Assembly: GCA_902792635.1 (NCBI GenBank)
Contig: CADBAG010000023.1
Span: 1 to 38,215 of the forward strand
Length of the DNA: 38,215 nucleotides
DNA from: an uncultured Prevotellaceae bacterium
Lineage (GTDB): Bacteria; Bacteroidota; Bacteroidia; Bacteroidales; Bacteroidaceae
Reading direction: 5' to 3'
Part shown: positions 24,849 through 32,799 of the stretch, in pieces
Layout: every line of letters starts with the position of its first letter
Position numbering within the stretch: the first letter of the stretch is position 1
Program-made: the position numbers and the translations under genes
Notes under the pieces: model-generated
What the model saw: the letters and a program-made list of their open reading frames with translations, nothing else
What the model was told of the DNA's origin: nothing
The model's database searches: none

Positions 24849-24963
24849 CGTTTCGGAGGTAGAGCGTGGAGGAATGATGTTAAAAAAATAATTGTAATGC
24901 TACAAGATAATTAATAATCGTGTGCTACACGTTGCAATAATTCAAAATAATGTAGTTAATTCC

Positions 24964-24995
24964 TTTGGTCGTTTCAGAAGTTCTACGTACCTTTG
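24964..24995 (+). promoter_or_regulatory. Promoter of the M3 peptidase operon
   Basis: TTTG (24964-24967) and TACCTTTG (24988-24995) are exactly 20 bp apart. The start codon at 25004 is only 8 bp past the box, so the mRNA is nearly leaderless. This also argues against the longer frame from 24965. Confidence 0.78.
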
Positions 24996-25003
24996 TACTT
25001 GTT

Positions 25004-27106
25004 ATGGAAAGCAAAGAAAATAAAGATATTAAGCCCGCTGATCAGAGCGATACACAAAGACAAAACCCCTTCATGGAGCCTTACGGTACGCTCCATGACA
25101 CGGTGCCGTTCAGCAAGATTCAGTTTGAGGATTTTGAGCCGGCATTCCTCGAAGGTATACGCCGCGACGACGAGGCGATCGCCAAAATCGTAGACAATCC
25201 TGAGGAGCCCACCTTTGACAATACCATTGCGTGGATAGACGACTCAAAGGGCGAGCACTATTACGACCTGCTCGACCGCGTGTCGAACGTGTTCTCCTGC
25301 CTGATGAGCGCCAACACCAATCCGAAGATGGAGGCCTTGGCACAGAAGCTCAGTCCGATTCTGACCAAGCACGAGAACGACGTGATACTCAACCCAAAGC
25401 TCTTTGCGCGTGTCAAGGCGGTGCACGACCATCACCGCGAGCTGACGCCGGAGGAGCAGATGCTGCTCGACAAGGAATATGACGGATTCGTGCGCAGCGG
25501 TGCGCTGCTCGACGAGGCGGGGAAGGACAAACTGCGGAAGCTGACCGAGGAGGCCTCGGTGCTCTCGCTGAAGTTCTCGCAGAACCTGCTGAAGGAGAAC
25601 AAGGCCTTCACGCTGCACATCACCGACAAGGCGCAGCTCGACGGACTGCCCGAGACGGCCATCGATGCCGCTGCCCAGGCTGCCAAGGACCGCAAGCTCG
25701 AGGGATGGGTGTTCACCCTCGACTATCCGAGCTACTCGCCGTTCATGACTTACTCCACGCAGCGCGACCTCCGCAAGCAGCTCTACATGGCGCGCAGCAC
25801 GGAGTGTACGCACGACAACGATGCCAACAATCTCGACATCTGCAAGAAGATCGTGAACCTGCGCCGCGAGATAGCGCAGCTCCTTGGCTATGATACGTTT
25901 GCCGACTATGTGCTCAAGCACCGCATGGCAAGCAATGTCAAGAATGTCTACAAACTGCTCTACGACCTCATCGATGCCTACAAGCCGACGGCTCTTAAAG
26001 AGGTGAAGGCCATTGAGGACGAGGCGAAGAAGATTGAAGGCAGCGACTTTGAGCTGGAGCCCTGGGACTTCTCCTATTATTCGCATAAGCTGCAGATGGA
26101 GAAATACAACCTCGACGCAGAGATGCTTCGTCCTTATTTCCAGCTCGACAATGTTATTAAAGGTGTCTTTGGACTGGCCAACAAGCTCTATGGCATCACG
26201 TTCAAGGAGAACAAGGATATCCAGGTCTATCATCCGGACGTGAAGGCTTATGAGGTCTTCGACAAGGACGGCAGTTACCTCGCCGTGTTCTACGCCGACT
26301 TCTATCCGCGCGAGGGCAAGCAGGACGGTGCGTGGATGACGGAGTTCCAGGGCCAGTGGATCACGAAGAAAGGCAAGAATGTGCGGCCGCATGTCAGTGT
26401 GGTGACCAACTTCACGAAGCCGACGGCCACGAAGCCGGCCCTGCTGACGCTCGGTGAGGTGGAGACCTTCCTCCATGAGTTCGGCCATTCGCTTCATGGC
26501 ATGTTCGCCAACACGCGCTTCGAGAGTCTCTCGGGCACGAATGTATGGTGGGACTTTGTGGAGATGCCGTCACAGTTCATGGAGAACTACGCTGTGGAGC
26601 CGGAGTTTCTTCACACCTTCGCTTTCCATTACAAGACCGGTGAGCCTATTCCCGACGAGCTCATCAAGCGCATCCAGAAGAGCCGCAACTACAATGTGGC
26701 CTACGCCTGCATGCGACAGGTGAGCTTCGGACTGCTCGACATGGCTTACTACACTCAGCAGAAACCATTCACACAAGATATCATCCCCTTTGAGAAGAAC
26801 GCGTGGAAAGACGCTATCATCACAAAGCAACTGCCCAACACCTGCATGACGGTGCAATTCTCGCACATCATGGCGGGCGGCTATGCGGCAGGCTACTACA
26901 GTTACAAGTGGGCTGAGGTGCTCGATGCCGATGCCTTCTCCGTGTTCAAGAAAGAGGGAATCTTCAACCGTGCTACGGCTCAGCGCTTCCGCGACTGCAT
27001 CCTCTCCAAGGGTGGCACGGAGCATCCCATGACGCTCTACAAGCGCTTCCGCGGTGGGGAGCCGACGATTGATGCGTTGTTGGAGAGAAACGGAATTAAA
27101 AAATAA
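25004..27106 (+). CDS. M3-family oligopeptidase (dipeptidyl carboxypeptidase type)
   Basis: A 700-residue zinc metallopeptidase of the thimet oligopeptidase/Dcp family, which degrades short peptides. The zinc motif is His491-Glu492-Phe-Gly-His495 (FLHEFGHSLHGMF), with the expected downstream Glu in the following helix. The N-terminal NPFMEPYGTLHDTVPFSKI segment, trimmed to NPFMEPYGT, is typical of Dcp-like members. I chose the start at 25004 because the -7 box lies inside the longer frame. No signal peptide is present, so it is cytoplasmic. It begins a five-gene operon; the next gene starts 5 bp after its stop codon. Confidence 0.94.
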   Translation: MESKENKDIKPADQSDTQRQNPFMEPYGTLHDTVPFSKIQFEDFEPAFLEGIRRDDEAIAKIVDNPEEPTFDNTIAWIDDSKGEHYYDLLDRVSNVFSCLMSANTNPKMEALAQKLSPILTKHENDVILNPKLFARVKAVHDHHRELTPEEQMLLDKEYDGFVRSGALLDEAGKDKLRKLTEEASVLSLKFSQNLLKENKAFTLHITDKAQLDGLPETAIDAAAQAAKDRKLEGWVFTLDYPSYSPFMTYSTQRDLRKQLYMARSTECTHDNDANNLDICKKIVNLRREIAQLLGYDTFADYVLKHRMASNVKNVYKLLYDLIDAYKPTALKEVKAIEDEAKKIEGSDFELEPWDFSYYSHKLQMEKYNLDAEMLRPYFQLDNVIKGVFGLANKLYGITFKENKDIQVYHPDVKAYEVFDKDGSYLAVFYADFYPREGKQDGAWMTEFQGQWITKKGKNVRPHVSVVTNFTKPTATKPALLTLGEVETFLHEFGHSLHGMFANTRFESLSGTNVWWDFVEMPSQFMENYAVEPEFLHTFAFHYKTGEPIPDELIKRIQKSRNYNVAYACMRQVSFGLLDMAYYTQQKPFTQDIIPFEKNAWKDAIITKQLPNTCMTVQFSHIMAGGYAAGYYSYKWAEVLDADAFSVFKKEGIFNRATAQRFRDCILSKGGTEHPMTLYKRFRGGEPTIDALLERNGIKK

Positions 27107-27111
27107 AGACA

Positions 27112-27552
27112 ATGAAGGACGAGGAAGAGACAGAAAAGCAGCGGCTGCTCGACAACCGCTATCTGCGCATGGCGCATATATGGTCGGAAAACTCCTACTG
27201 CAAGCGGCGCAAGGTCGGAGCCTTGGTCGTGAAGGACAAGACCATCATCAGCGACGGCTACAACGGCACGCCGAGCGGCTTCGAGAATGTCTGTGAGGAC
27301 GAGAACAACGTCACCAAGCCTTATGTGCTCCATGCCGAGGCCAACGCCATCACGAAGCTCGCACGCAGTACGAACAGCGGTGAGGGTGCCACGCTCTATG
27401 TCACTGCCTCTCCTTGTATCGAATGTGCCAAGCTCATCATCCAGGCAGGCATCAAGCGTGTGGTCTATGGTGAGAAATACCGCCTCGACGATGGCCTCCG
27501 ACTCTTGCAGCGGGCCGGCATAGAGACCGTGTATTGTGGACCGGAAGAATAA
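27112..27552 (+). CDS. dCMP deaminase family protein
   Basis: A 146-residue zinc-dependent deaminase of the ComE/dCMP-deaminase group. Zinc and catalytic residues are His74 and Glu76 (HAE) with Cys102 and Cys105 (PCIEC). Members deaminate dCMP to dUMP, supplying thymidylate synthesis. The N-terminal motif with NSYCKRRKVGALVVKD is usual. It sits tightly between the M3 peptidase (5 bp) and the S41 protease (7 bp), so it is co-transcribed. I leave the symbol blank because ComE-like competence proteins look similar. Confidence 0.93.
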   Translation: MKDEEETEKQRLLDNRYLRMAHIWSENSYCKRRKVGALVVKDKTIISDGYNGTPSGFENVCEDENNVTKPYVLHAEANAITKLARSTNSGEGATLYVTASPCIECAKLIIQAGIKRVVYGEKYRLDDGLRLLQRAGIETVYCGPEE

Positions 27553-27559
27553 CAAGACA

Positions 27560-29203
27560 ATGAAGAAAGAAAACAAATATCGTTTCATGCCACTCTGGAT
27601 GGCCCTTTGCATGATACTCGGTATCATGATCGGGTCGTTCTATGCCAACCATTTCTCGGGCAACAGGCTGACGATCATCAATAATGGCTCGAACAGGCTC
27701 AACAACCTCCTGCGTATCATTGATGACCAGTATGTCGACCCCGTGAACATCGACTCGCTGGTGGACAAGGCTATCCCGACCATTCTGTCAGAGCTTGATC
27801 CGCACTCCGTCTATATCCCGGCTAAGGACGCACAGGCAGCGGCCGATGATCTCAACGGCAGCTTCTCGGGTGTGGGCATTGAGTTCACAATCCGTCAGGA
27901 CACCATCCATGTGCAGAACGTCATCAAGAATGGGCCGGCAGAGAAAGCTGGCATCATTGCGGGAGATAAGATCGTGTATGTCGACGGAAAGAAGTTCGTC
28001 GGCAAGCAGGTGACGAACGATGAAGCCATGCATCGTCTCAAAGGTCCTTCGGGCTCCAAGGTCAAGATCGGCGTGGTGCGCTATGGACACAAGGGCATCA
28101 TCACCTATACCGTGACGCGTGCGGAGATTCCCACGAAGACCATCACGGCTACCTATATGCTCGACGACAACACGGGATATATTAAGGTGAAGAACTTCGG
28201 TGAGAAGACATATCCCGAGCTTCTTGTGGCTCTCGCCAACCTCCAGCAGCAAGGCTTCAAGAACCTCGTCATCGACCTGCGCGACAACCCCGGCGGTTAT
28301 CTCCAGAGTGCCGTGCAGATGGCCAACGAGTTCCTCCCTGCCAAGCGGCTCATCGTCTACACGCAGGGCCGTAAGTCACCGCGTCAGAACTATGTCTCTG
28401 ATGGCCATGGCGCTTATCAGAACATCCCGCTCGTGGTTCTTATCAATGAGGGTACAGCTTCTGCAGCTGAGATCTTTACGGGTGCCATGCAGGACAATGA
28501 CCGTGCTACGGTCATCGGCCGCCGCTCCTTCGGCAAGGGCCTCGTGCAGCAGCAGATCCCGTTCTCCGACGGCTCACTGATCCGTCTGACGATAGCCCGC
28601 TACTACACGCCTTCGGGACGTTGCATCCAGAAGCCTTATGTCGATGGCGATGATGAGGACTATGCACAGGATCTCATTGAGCGCTACGAGCATGGCGAGT
28701 ACTTCTCGCGTGACAGCATCAAGCATACGGGCCCGGCTTATCACACGAGTATCGGTCGCGTGGTCTACGGAGGCGGTGGCATCACACCAGATATCTTCGT
28801 GCCCGAGGATACCATCGGTATGACCTCTTATTATAAGGAGGCAGCAATGAGTGGACTGATTCTGCAGTTTGCCTTCACCTACACGGACAACAACCGTCAG
28901 AAGATGAAGGACTTCAAGGAGATGTTGCAGCTCGCCGGTTACCTCAAGGGCCAGAACACCGTGGGGCAGTTTGTCGACTATGCCGACAAGCATGGCTTGC
29001 AGCGTCGTAACCTCCTTATCAGAAAGAGCCACTCCCTCTTGGAGAAATATATCAACGGGAGAATCATTTACAACATGCTTGATGAACAGGCACTTGACGA
29101 ATATCTCAACCAGGGCGATCCCGATGTCGAGACAGCACTGAGCGTGTTCGCCCGAAATGCGGCATTCCCGAAGAAGCCTGTCAAGAAAGTAAAAAGAAGA
29201 TAA
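27560..29203 (+). CDS. S41-family C-terminal processing peptidase
   Basis: A 547-residue carboxy-terminal processing protease (CtpA/Prc family). An N-terminal membrane anchor (about 9-30) places it in the periplasm. A PDZ domain (about 85-175) selects substrate C-termini. The S41 catalytic domain follows, with nucleophile Ser301 (GTASAAE) and general base Lys326 (RSFGKG), 25 residues apart as expected. About 170 further residues form a C-terminal extension with a basic end (KKVKRR). The start at 27560 follows the deaminase by 7 bp; the frame from 27536 overlaps that gene. Possible roles are envelope-protein turnover or maturation. Confidence 0.95.
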   Translation: MKKENKYRFMPLWMALCMILGIMIGSFYANHFSGNRLTIINNGSNRLNNLLRIIDDQYVDPVNIDSLVDKAIPTILSELDPHSVYIPAKDAQAAADDLNGSFSGVGIEFTIRQDTIHVQNVIKNGPAEKAGIIAGDKIVYVDGKKFVGKQVTNDEAMHRLKGPSGSKVKIGVVRYGHKGIITYTVTRAEIPTKTITATYMLDDNTGYIKVKNFGEKTYPELLVALANLQQQGFKNLVIDLRDNPGGYLQSAVQMANEFLPAKRLIVYTQGRKSPRQNYVSDGHGAYQNIPLVVLINEGTASAAEIFTGAMQDNDRATVIGRRSFGKGLVQQQIPFSDGSLIRLTIARYYTPSGRCIQKPYVDGDDEDYAQDLIERYEHGEYFSRDSIKHTGPAYHTSIGRVVYGGGGITPDIFVPEDTIGMTSYYKEAAMSGLILQFAFTYTDNNRQKMKDFKEMLQLAGYLKGQNTVGQFVDYADKHGLQRRNLLIRKSHSLLEKYINGRIIYNMLDEQALDEYLNQGDPDVETALSVFARNAAFPKKPVKKVKRR

Positions 29204-29212
29204 CAAAGGTAC

Positions 29213-29770
29213 ATGGACAAACAGACACTGAGAAATCTGATAAAAGAGCGTAAGCAACAGTTCAGCTACGACGAGCTTATCGTCCAGACGTATGACGTGA
29301 TGCAGCGTTTGGAGGAAAACACTACTTTCCGATTCGCCCATACGGTCCTTCTTTATTACAGTATGGACGATGAGGTGAACACCCACGGACTTTTCAATGC
29401 CATGTGGCATAATCATAGACGTGTGCTGCTGCCCCGTGTCAGAGATGACCGGAACTTGGATGTGGTACTTCTGCCCGAGTATGACGGCCTTCGTCCGGAG
29501 AAGACTTATATCCATCCGCAAGGCAAATACCAGATCATGGAGCCCGATGGCGACCCCTTCACCGACTTTAACTCCATTGATGTTGCGCTCATTCCCGGTA
29601 TGGCTTTCACGCAGGATGGCAAGCGGCTCGGGCGGGGCAAGGGCTATTACGACCGGTTGCTTGCTCAGATGCCTTCCGTCTATAAGATCGGTATCTGCTT
29701 CCCCTTCCAGTTATTGAAAGACATCCCGACAGATGAGAATGACATTCTGATGGATGAGGTGATTTATTAG
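29213..29770 (+). CDS. 5-formyltetrahydrofolate cyclo-ligase
   Basis: A 185-residue enzyme that converts 5-formyl-THF to 5,10-methenyl-THF with ATP, returning stored folate to one-carbon metabolism. The C-terminal GRGKGYYDR (about 143-151) is the family signature, preceded by LIPGMAFTQDG. The N-terminal helix with LIKERKQQFS fits as well. It lies 9 bp after the S41 protease and 29 bp before the DHH gene, in the same operon. The folate link to dCMP deaminase (thymidylate supply) is suggestive but may be chance. Confidence 0.94.
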   Translation: MDKQTLRNLIKERKQQFSYDELIVQTYDVMQRLEENTTFRFAHTVLLYYSMDDEVNTHGLFNAMWHNHRRVLLPRVRDDRNLDVVLLPEYDGLRPEKTYIHPQGKYQIMEPDGDPFTDFNSIDVALIPGMAFTQDGKRLGRGKGYYDRLLAQMPSVYKIGICFPFQLLKDIPTDENDILMDEVIY

Positions 29771-29799
29771 AGAAATACTTATACGAAACATATTACATA

Positions 29800-30840
29800 A
29801 TGGATCTGAATTTATTGACTGCAGAGGAGGCGACTCTTCTGCACGATAAGATAGCGAATGCCCAGCATATCGTTATTGTGGGGCATTCGCGCCCTGATGG
29901 TGATGCCATCGGCTCATGTCTGTCATGGGCTACCTATCTCTCTGAAGAGTTTGGCAAGGAAGCGGCAGTTGTCGTGCCCAATGCCTTTCCCGATTTCCTT
30001 CATTGGCTGCCGGGAAGAGAGACGATTGTCCGATACGACAAGCATCCGGAAGAGGTAAAACGACTGTTCGCCGAGTCGGACCTTGTTTTCTGCTGCGACT
30101 TCAACCTCTATTCGCGTGTAGATGATATGGAAGAGGTGTTGAAGAATGCCAAAGGCGAGTTTGTCATGATTGACCATCACCTCGGTTATGACATCGATAC
30201 CGTGGTGCGGGCTTCGTTCCCCGACCTCAGTTCGACGTGTGAGATCGTCTTCCGCATCGTGTGGCAGATGGGTGGCTTTGACAAGCTCTCGAAGAAGTTT
30301 GCCATCTGCGACTATTGCGGCATGATGACGGACACGGGAGGCTTCACGTTTGCTTCTACCCGTCCGGAGATCTTCTTCATCATCTGCCAGTTGCTCACCA
30401 AGGGCATCGACAAGGACAAGATCTACCGCAATGTGTTCAACAACTATTCATCGTGGGCCATCCGTCTGCGCGGGTACCTCATGGCTCAGAAGCTCAATGT
30501 CTTCGATGACCTCCATGCCAGCTACTACACGCTGACGCGTGAGGATATGAAGAACTTCCATTATATGCGCGGCGATGCCGAGGGATTGGTCAACGTGCCG
30601 CTGCAGATCAAAGGCATGAAGTGCAGTGTCTCTCTGCGTGAGGATGACCGCATCGACAACCGCATATGGGTGAGCCTGCGCTCTGTCGACGACTTCTCCG
30701 TGGAGGACATGGCCAAGCGCTTCTACAATGGTGGTGGTCATTTCAATGCCAGTGGTGGCAAGCTCGACTGCACGATGGACGAGGCTGTGGCCATCACGAA
30801 GAAAGCCTTCGAATATTACGCAGGAAAATTGAAAGGATGA
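29800..30840 (+). CDS. DHH-family phosphoesterase, NrnA-like
   Basis: A 346-residue DHH/DHHA1 protein. HSRPDGDAIGS (about 28-38) and the metal-binding MIDHHLGYD (about 123-131) define the DHH domain, with DYCGMMTDTGGF a third motif. The C-terminal DHHA1 domain ends in GGGHFNASGG. NrnA-type members degrade short oligoribonucleotides and dephosphorylate pAp; some related DHH proteins cleave cyclic dinucleotides, but those usually carry extra domains missing here. It is the last gene of the operon, and its stop codon lies in the first unit of an octad repeat. Confidence 0.92.
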   Translation: MDLNLLTAEEATLLHDKIANAQHIVIVGHSRPDGDAIGSCLSWATYLSEEFGKEAAVVVPNAFPDFLHWLPGRETIVRYDKHPEEVKRLFAESDLVFCCDFNLYSRVDDMEEVLKNAKGEFVMIDHHLGYDIDTVVRASFPDLSSTCEIVFRIVWQMGGFDKLSKKFAICDYCGMMTDTGGFTFASTRPEIFFIICQLLTKGIDKDKIYRNVFNNYSSWAIRLRGYLMAQKLNVFDDLHASYYTLTREDMKNFHYMRGDAEGLVNVPLQIKGMKCSVSLREDDRIDNRIWVSLRSVDDFSVEDMAKRFYNGGGHFNASGGKLDCTMDEAVAITKKAFEYYAGKLKG

Positions 30841-31001
30841 AAAAATGAAAGAATGAAAAAATGAAAGAATGAAATAATGAAAAAATGGAAAAATGAAAAA
30901 TTGAAAACGTCGCATTGTCACACGTCGCACGTCACAATAAGGTTTTTCCGACCTTTCATTATTTCATTATTTCAATATTTCATTATTCCATTTTTTCAAT
31001 T
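30837..31001. repeat. Octad - 45-bp core - octad hairpin between convergent genes
   Basis: Nine 8-bp units of ATGAAAAA type (30837-30908) are followed by the 45-bp core in inverted orientation (30909-30953), then six units of TTTCATTA type (30954-31001). The two octad arms can pair over most of their length. The left arm starts in the stop codon of the DHH gene. The right arm encodes the last residues of porX, whose stop is at 30967. It may serve as a two-way terminator. Confidence 0.8.
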
Positions 31002-32568
31002 TTAAGGTGATGATCGGCACCATCATCTCTTCCATAGAGATACCCCCGTGCTGGAAGGTGTCTTTGTAGTACGACACATAATAGTTGTAGTTGTTCGGGT
31101 AGGCAAAGAAACTGTTGCCCGTGGCGAAGACATACGACGTACTGATGTTCGGCGAGGGGAGGAACGCCTTGTGGGGCTCTTTGATCGTAAACACATCCTT
31201 TGCGCTGTAGGCAAGGTTCTTACCGAGCTTATAGCGCAAATTTGTATTTGTATTGCGGTCTCCGACAATCTTCACCGGTTTATTACAGCGGATGGAGCCG
31301 TGGTCCGTGGTCAGCACAATGGTGTAATCGCTCTCAGCCAAGCGTTTGAAGAGGTCGGCGATGACAGAGTGGCGCAGCCAGGAGAGCGTGATGGAGCGGT
31401 AGGCACTCTCGTTGTTGGCGAGCTCCCGTACCATCTTCGACTCGGTGCGGGCGTGGGAGAGCATGTCGATGAAGTTGACGACAACAACATTGAGGTCGTT
31501 GTCCTTCAGCGAGTTGTATTGTTGCAGTAGTTTAGCAGCAGCTTCCGAGTCGTTGATCTTGTTGTAACTGAACTTGTCGTGCCGGCGGTACCGCTCTATC
31601 TGTGTCTTGATCAGTGGGGCTTCATTGAGGTTCTTTCCTTCCTCCTCATCCTCGTCGACCCACAAGTCGGGGAACATCTTAGCGATGCTCTCGGGCATGA
31701 GACCTGAGAAGATGGCGTTGCGCGCATATTGTGTGGCGGTCGGCAGGATGCTCATGTACATGTCGTCCTCAATGTCAAACATGTTGCCAATCTCGTTGGC
31801 GAGCATCAGCCACTGGTCCCACCGGAAATTGTCGATGACGATCAGGAACACCTTCTCACCCTTGTCGATGAGTGGGAAAATCTTTGTCTTGAAGATGTCG
31901 GGACTCATGAGCGGACATGACTGTTGCTGTGAGCCTCTTCCACTGTAGCGTGCGCGGATAGCGTCCATCCAGTCCATGTAGTTGTTCTTGATATATTTGG
32001 CGAAGGCGTTGTTGGCCTCCTCCTTCTGCATGGCGAGCATGTCCATCATGCCGCTCTCCGCCTGTCCGAGCTCCACCTCCCAGCGGGTGAGGGTGCGGTA
32101 GACCTGCATCCAGTCGTTCCAGTCCTTGCATTCGTCGATCTGCATGGCAATCTTCTGATAGTCGCTGCGGTAGGAGTTTTGCGTCACCTCAGTCACGATC
32201 TCTTTCTTGTGGATATTCTTCTTCAGAGACAGCAGGATCTGACTGGGGTTGACGGGCTTGATGAGGTAGTCGGCGATCTGTGAGCCGATGGCCTGGTCCA
32301 TGATGTTCTCTTCCTCACTCTTCGTCACCATGACGACGGGAGTCTGCGGCTGGATCTCTTTGATCCGCTGCAGCGTCTCCAGTCCTGTCAGACCCGGCAT
32401 CATCTCGTCGAGCATGATGAGGTCGAACGATTGTTTACGACATTCCTCGATGGCATCGGTACCGTTTGTTACCGCTGTCACCTCATATCCTTTCCGTTGC
32501 ATGAAGATGATGTGACCTTTCAGAAGGTCGATCTCGTCATCTGCCCAAAGTATCTTTCCGTTGGTCAT
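30967..32568 (-). CDS. porX: Response regulator with PglZ domain, type IX secretion regulator
   Basis: A 533-residue protein with an N-terminal receiver domain (about 5-120, phospho-acceptor Asp54 in LIMLDEMMPG) and a C-terminal PglZ/alkaline-phosphatase-like domain (about 200-520) with VFLIVIDNFRWDQW and LTTDHGS. This architecture and length match PorX, which controls type IX secretion genes in Bacteroidetes and hydrolyses signalling oligonucleotides in characterised examples. The start at 32568 (MTNGKILWADDE) is the obvious one; 15 upstream residues are spurious. The last residues (KKWNNEILK) are encoded by an octad repeat arm. porW/sprE lies 232 bp upstream. The PorY sensor is not in the window. 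Confidence 0.92.
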   Translation of the reverse strand: MTNGKILWADDEIDLLKGHIIFMQRKGYEVTAVTNGTDAIEECRKQSFDLIMLDEMMPGLTGLETLQRIKEIQPQTPVVMVTKSEEENIMDQAIGSQIADYLIKPVNPSQILLSLKKNIHKKEIVTEVTQNSYRSDYQKIAMQIDECKDWNDWMQVYRTLTRWEVELGQAESGMMDMLAMQKEEANNAFAKYIKNNYMDWMDAIRARYSGRGSQQQSCPLMSPDIFKTKIFPLIDKGEKVFLIVIDNFRWDQWLMLANEIGNMFDIEDDMYMSILPTATQYARNAIFSGLMPESIAKMFPDLWVDEDEEEGKNLNEAPLIKTQIERYRRHDKFSYNKINDSEAAAKLLQQYNSLKDNDLNVVVVNFIDMLSHARTESKMVRELANNESAYRSITLSWLRHSVIADLFKRLAESDYTIVLTTDHGSIRCNKPVKIVGDRNTNTNLRYKLGKNLAYSAKDVFTIKEPHKAFLPSPNISTSYVFATGNSFFAYPNNYNYYVSYYKDTFQHGGISMEEMMVPIITLKLKKWNNEILK

Positions 32569-32614
32569 AATTAATAGTTTATAAGAAGCCCCTCCAAGCC
32601 GAAGCCCCTCCAAG

Positions 32615-32631
32615 CCTCCCCGAAGGGGAGG
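32615..32631 (-). repeat. GAA-loop hairpin in the porW-porX spacer
   Basis: CCTCCCC-GAA-GGGGAGG is a perfect 7-bp stem. A direct repeat GAAGCCCCTCCAAGCC (two copies, 32585-32615) precedes it. The loop and stem style resemble the end hairpins of the composite repeats. The rest of 32569-32799 contains another core repeat and no gene. Confidence 0.6.
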
Positions 32632-32721
32632 GTGTTGAAATGCAAAAGAGCCTTACCTCGAGTAGGGTGATGCTTATAGTTCTGTGCGTCGCCCTTTGGG
32701 GCGATGGTACCGCCGTTATTT

Positions 32722-32766
32722 GTCGCATTGTCACACGTCGCGCGTCACAATAAGGTTTTTTCGACC
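32722..32766. repeat. 45-bp core repeat, copy 4
   Basis: An inverted copy beginning GTCGCATTGTCACACGTCG and ending TTTTTTCGACC lies 33 bp after the porW stop codon (minus strand). It differs from the copy at 30909-30953 at only a few positions and has no octad arms. Confidence 0.75.
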
Positions 32767-32799
32767 CCCGAATCGTAGGCATTTCGACCCAGTGCACCG

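Noticed and set aside
25244-26497. Long antisense frame (417 aa) in the M3 peptidase gene
   Set aside because: It is the complement of a clear metallopeptidase frame and shows no recognisable domain; it reflects codon bias.
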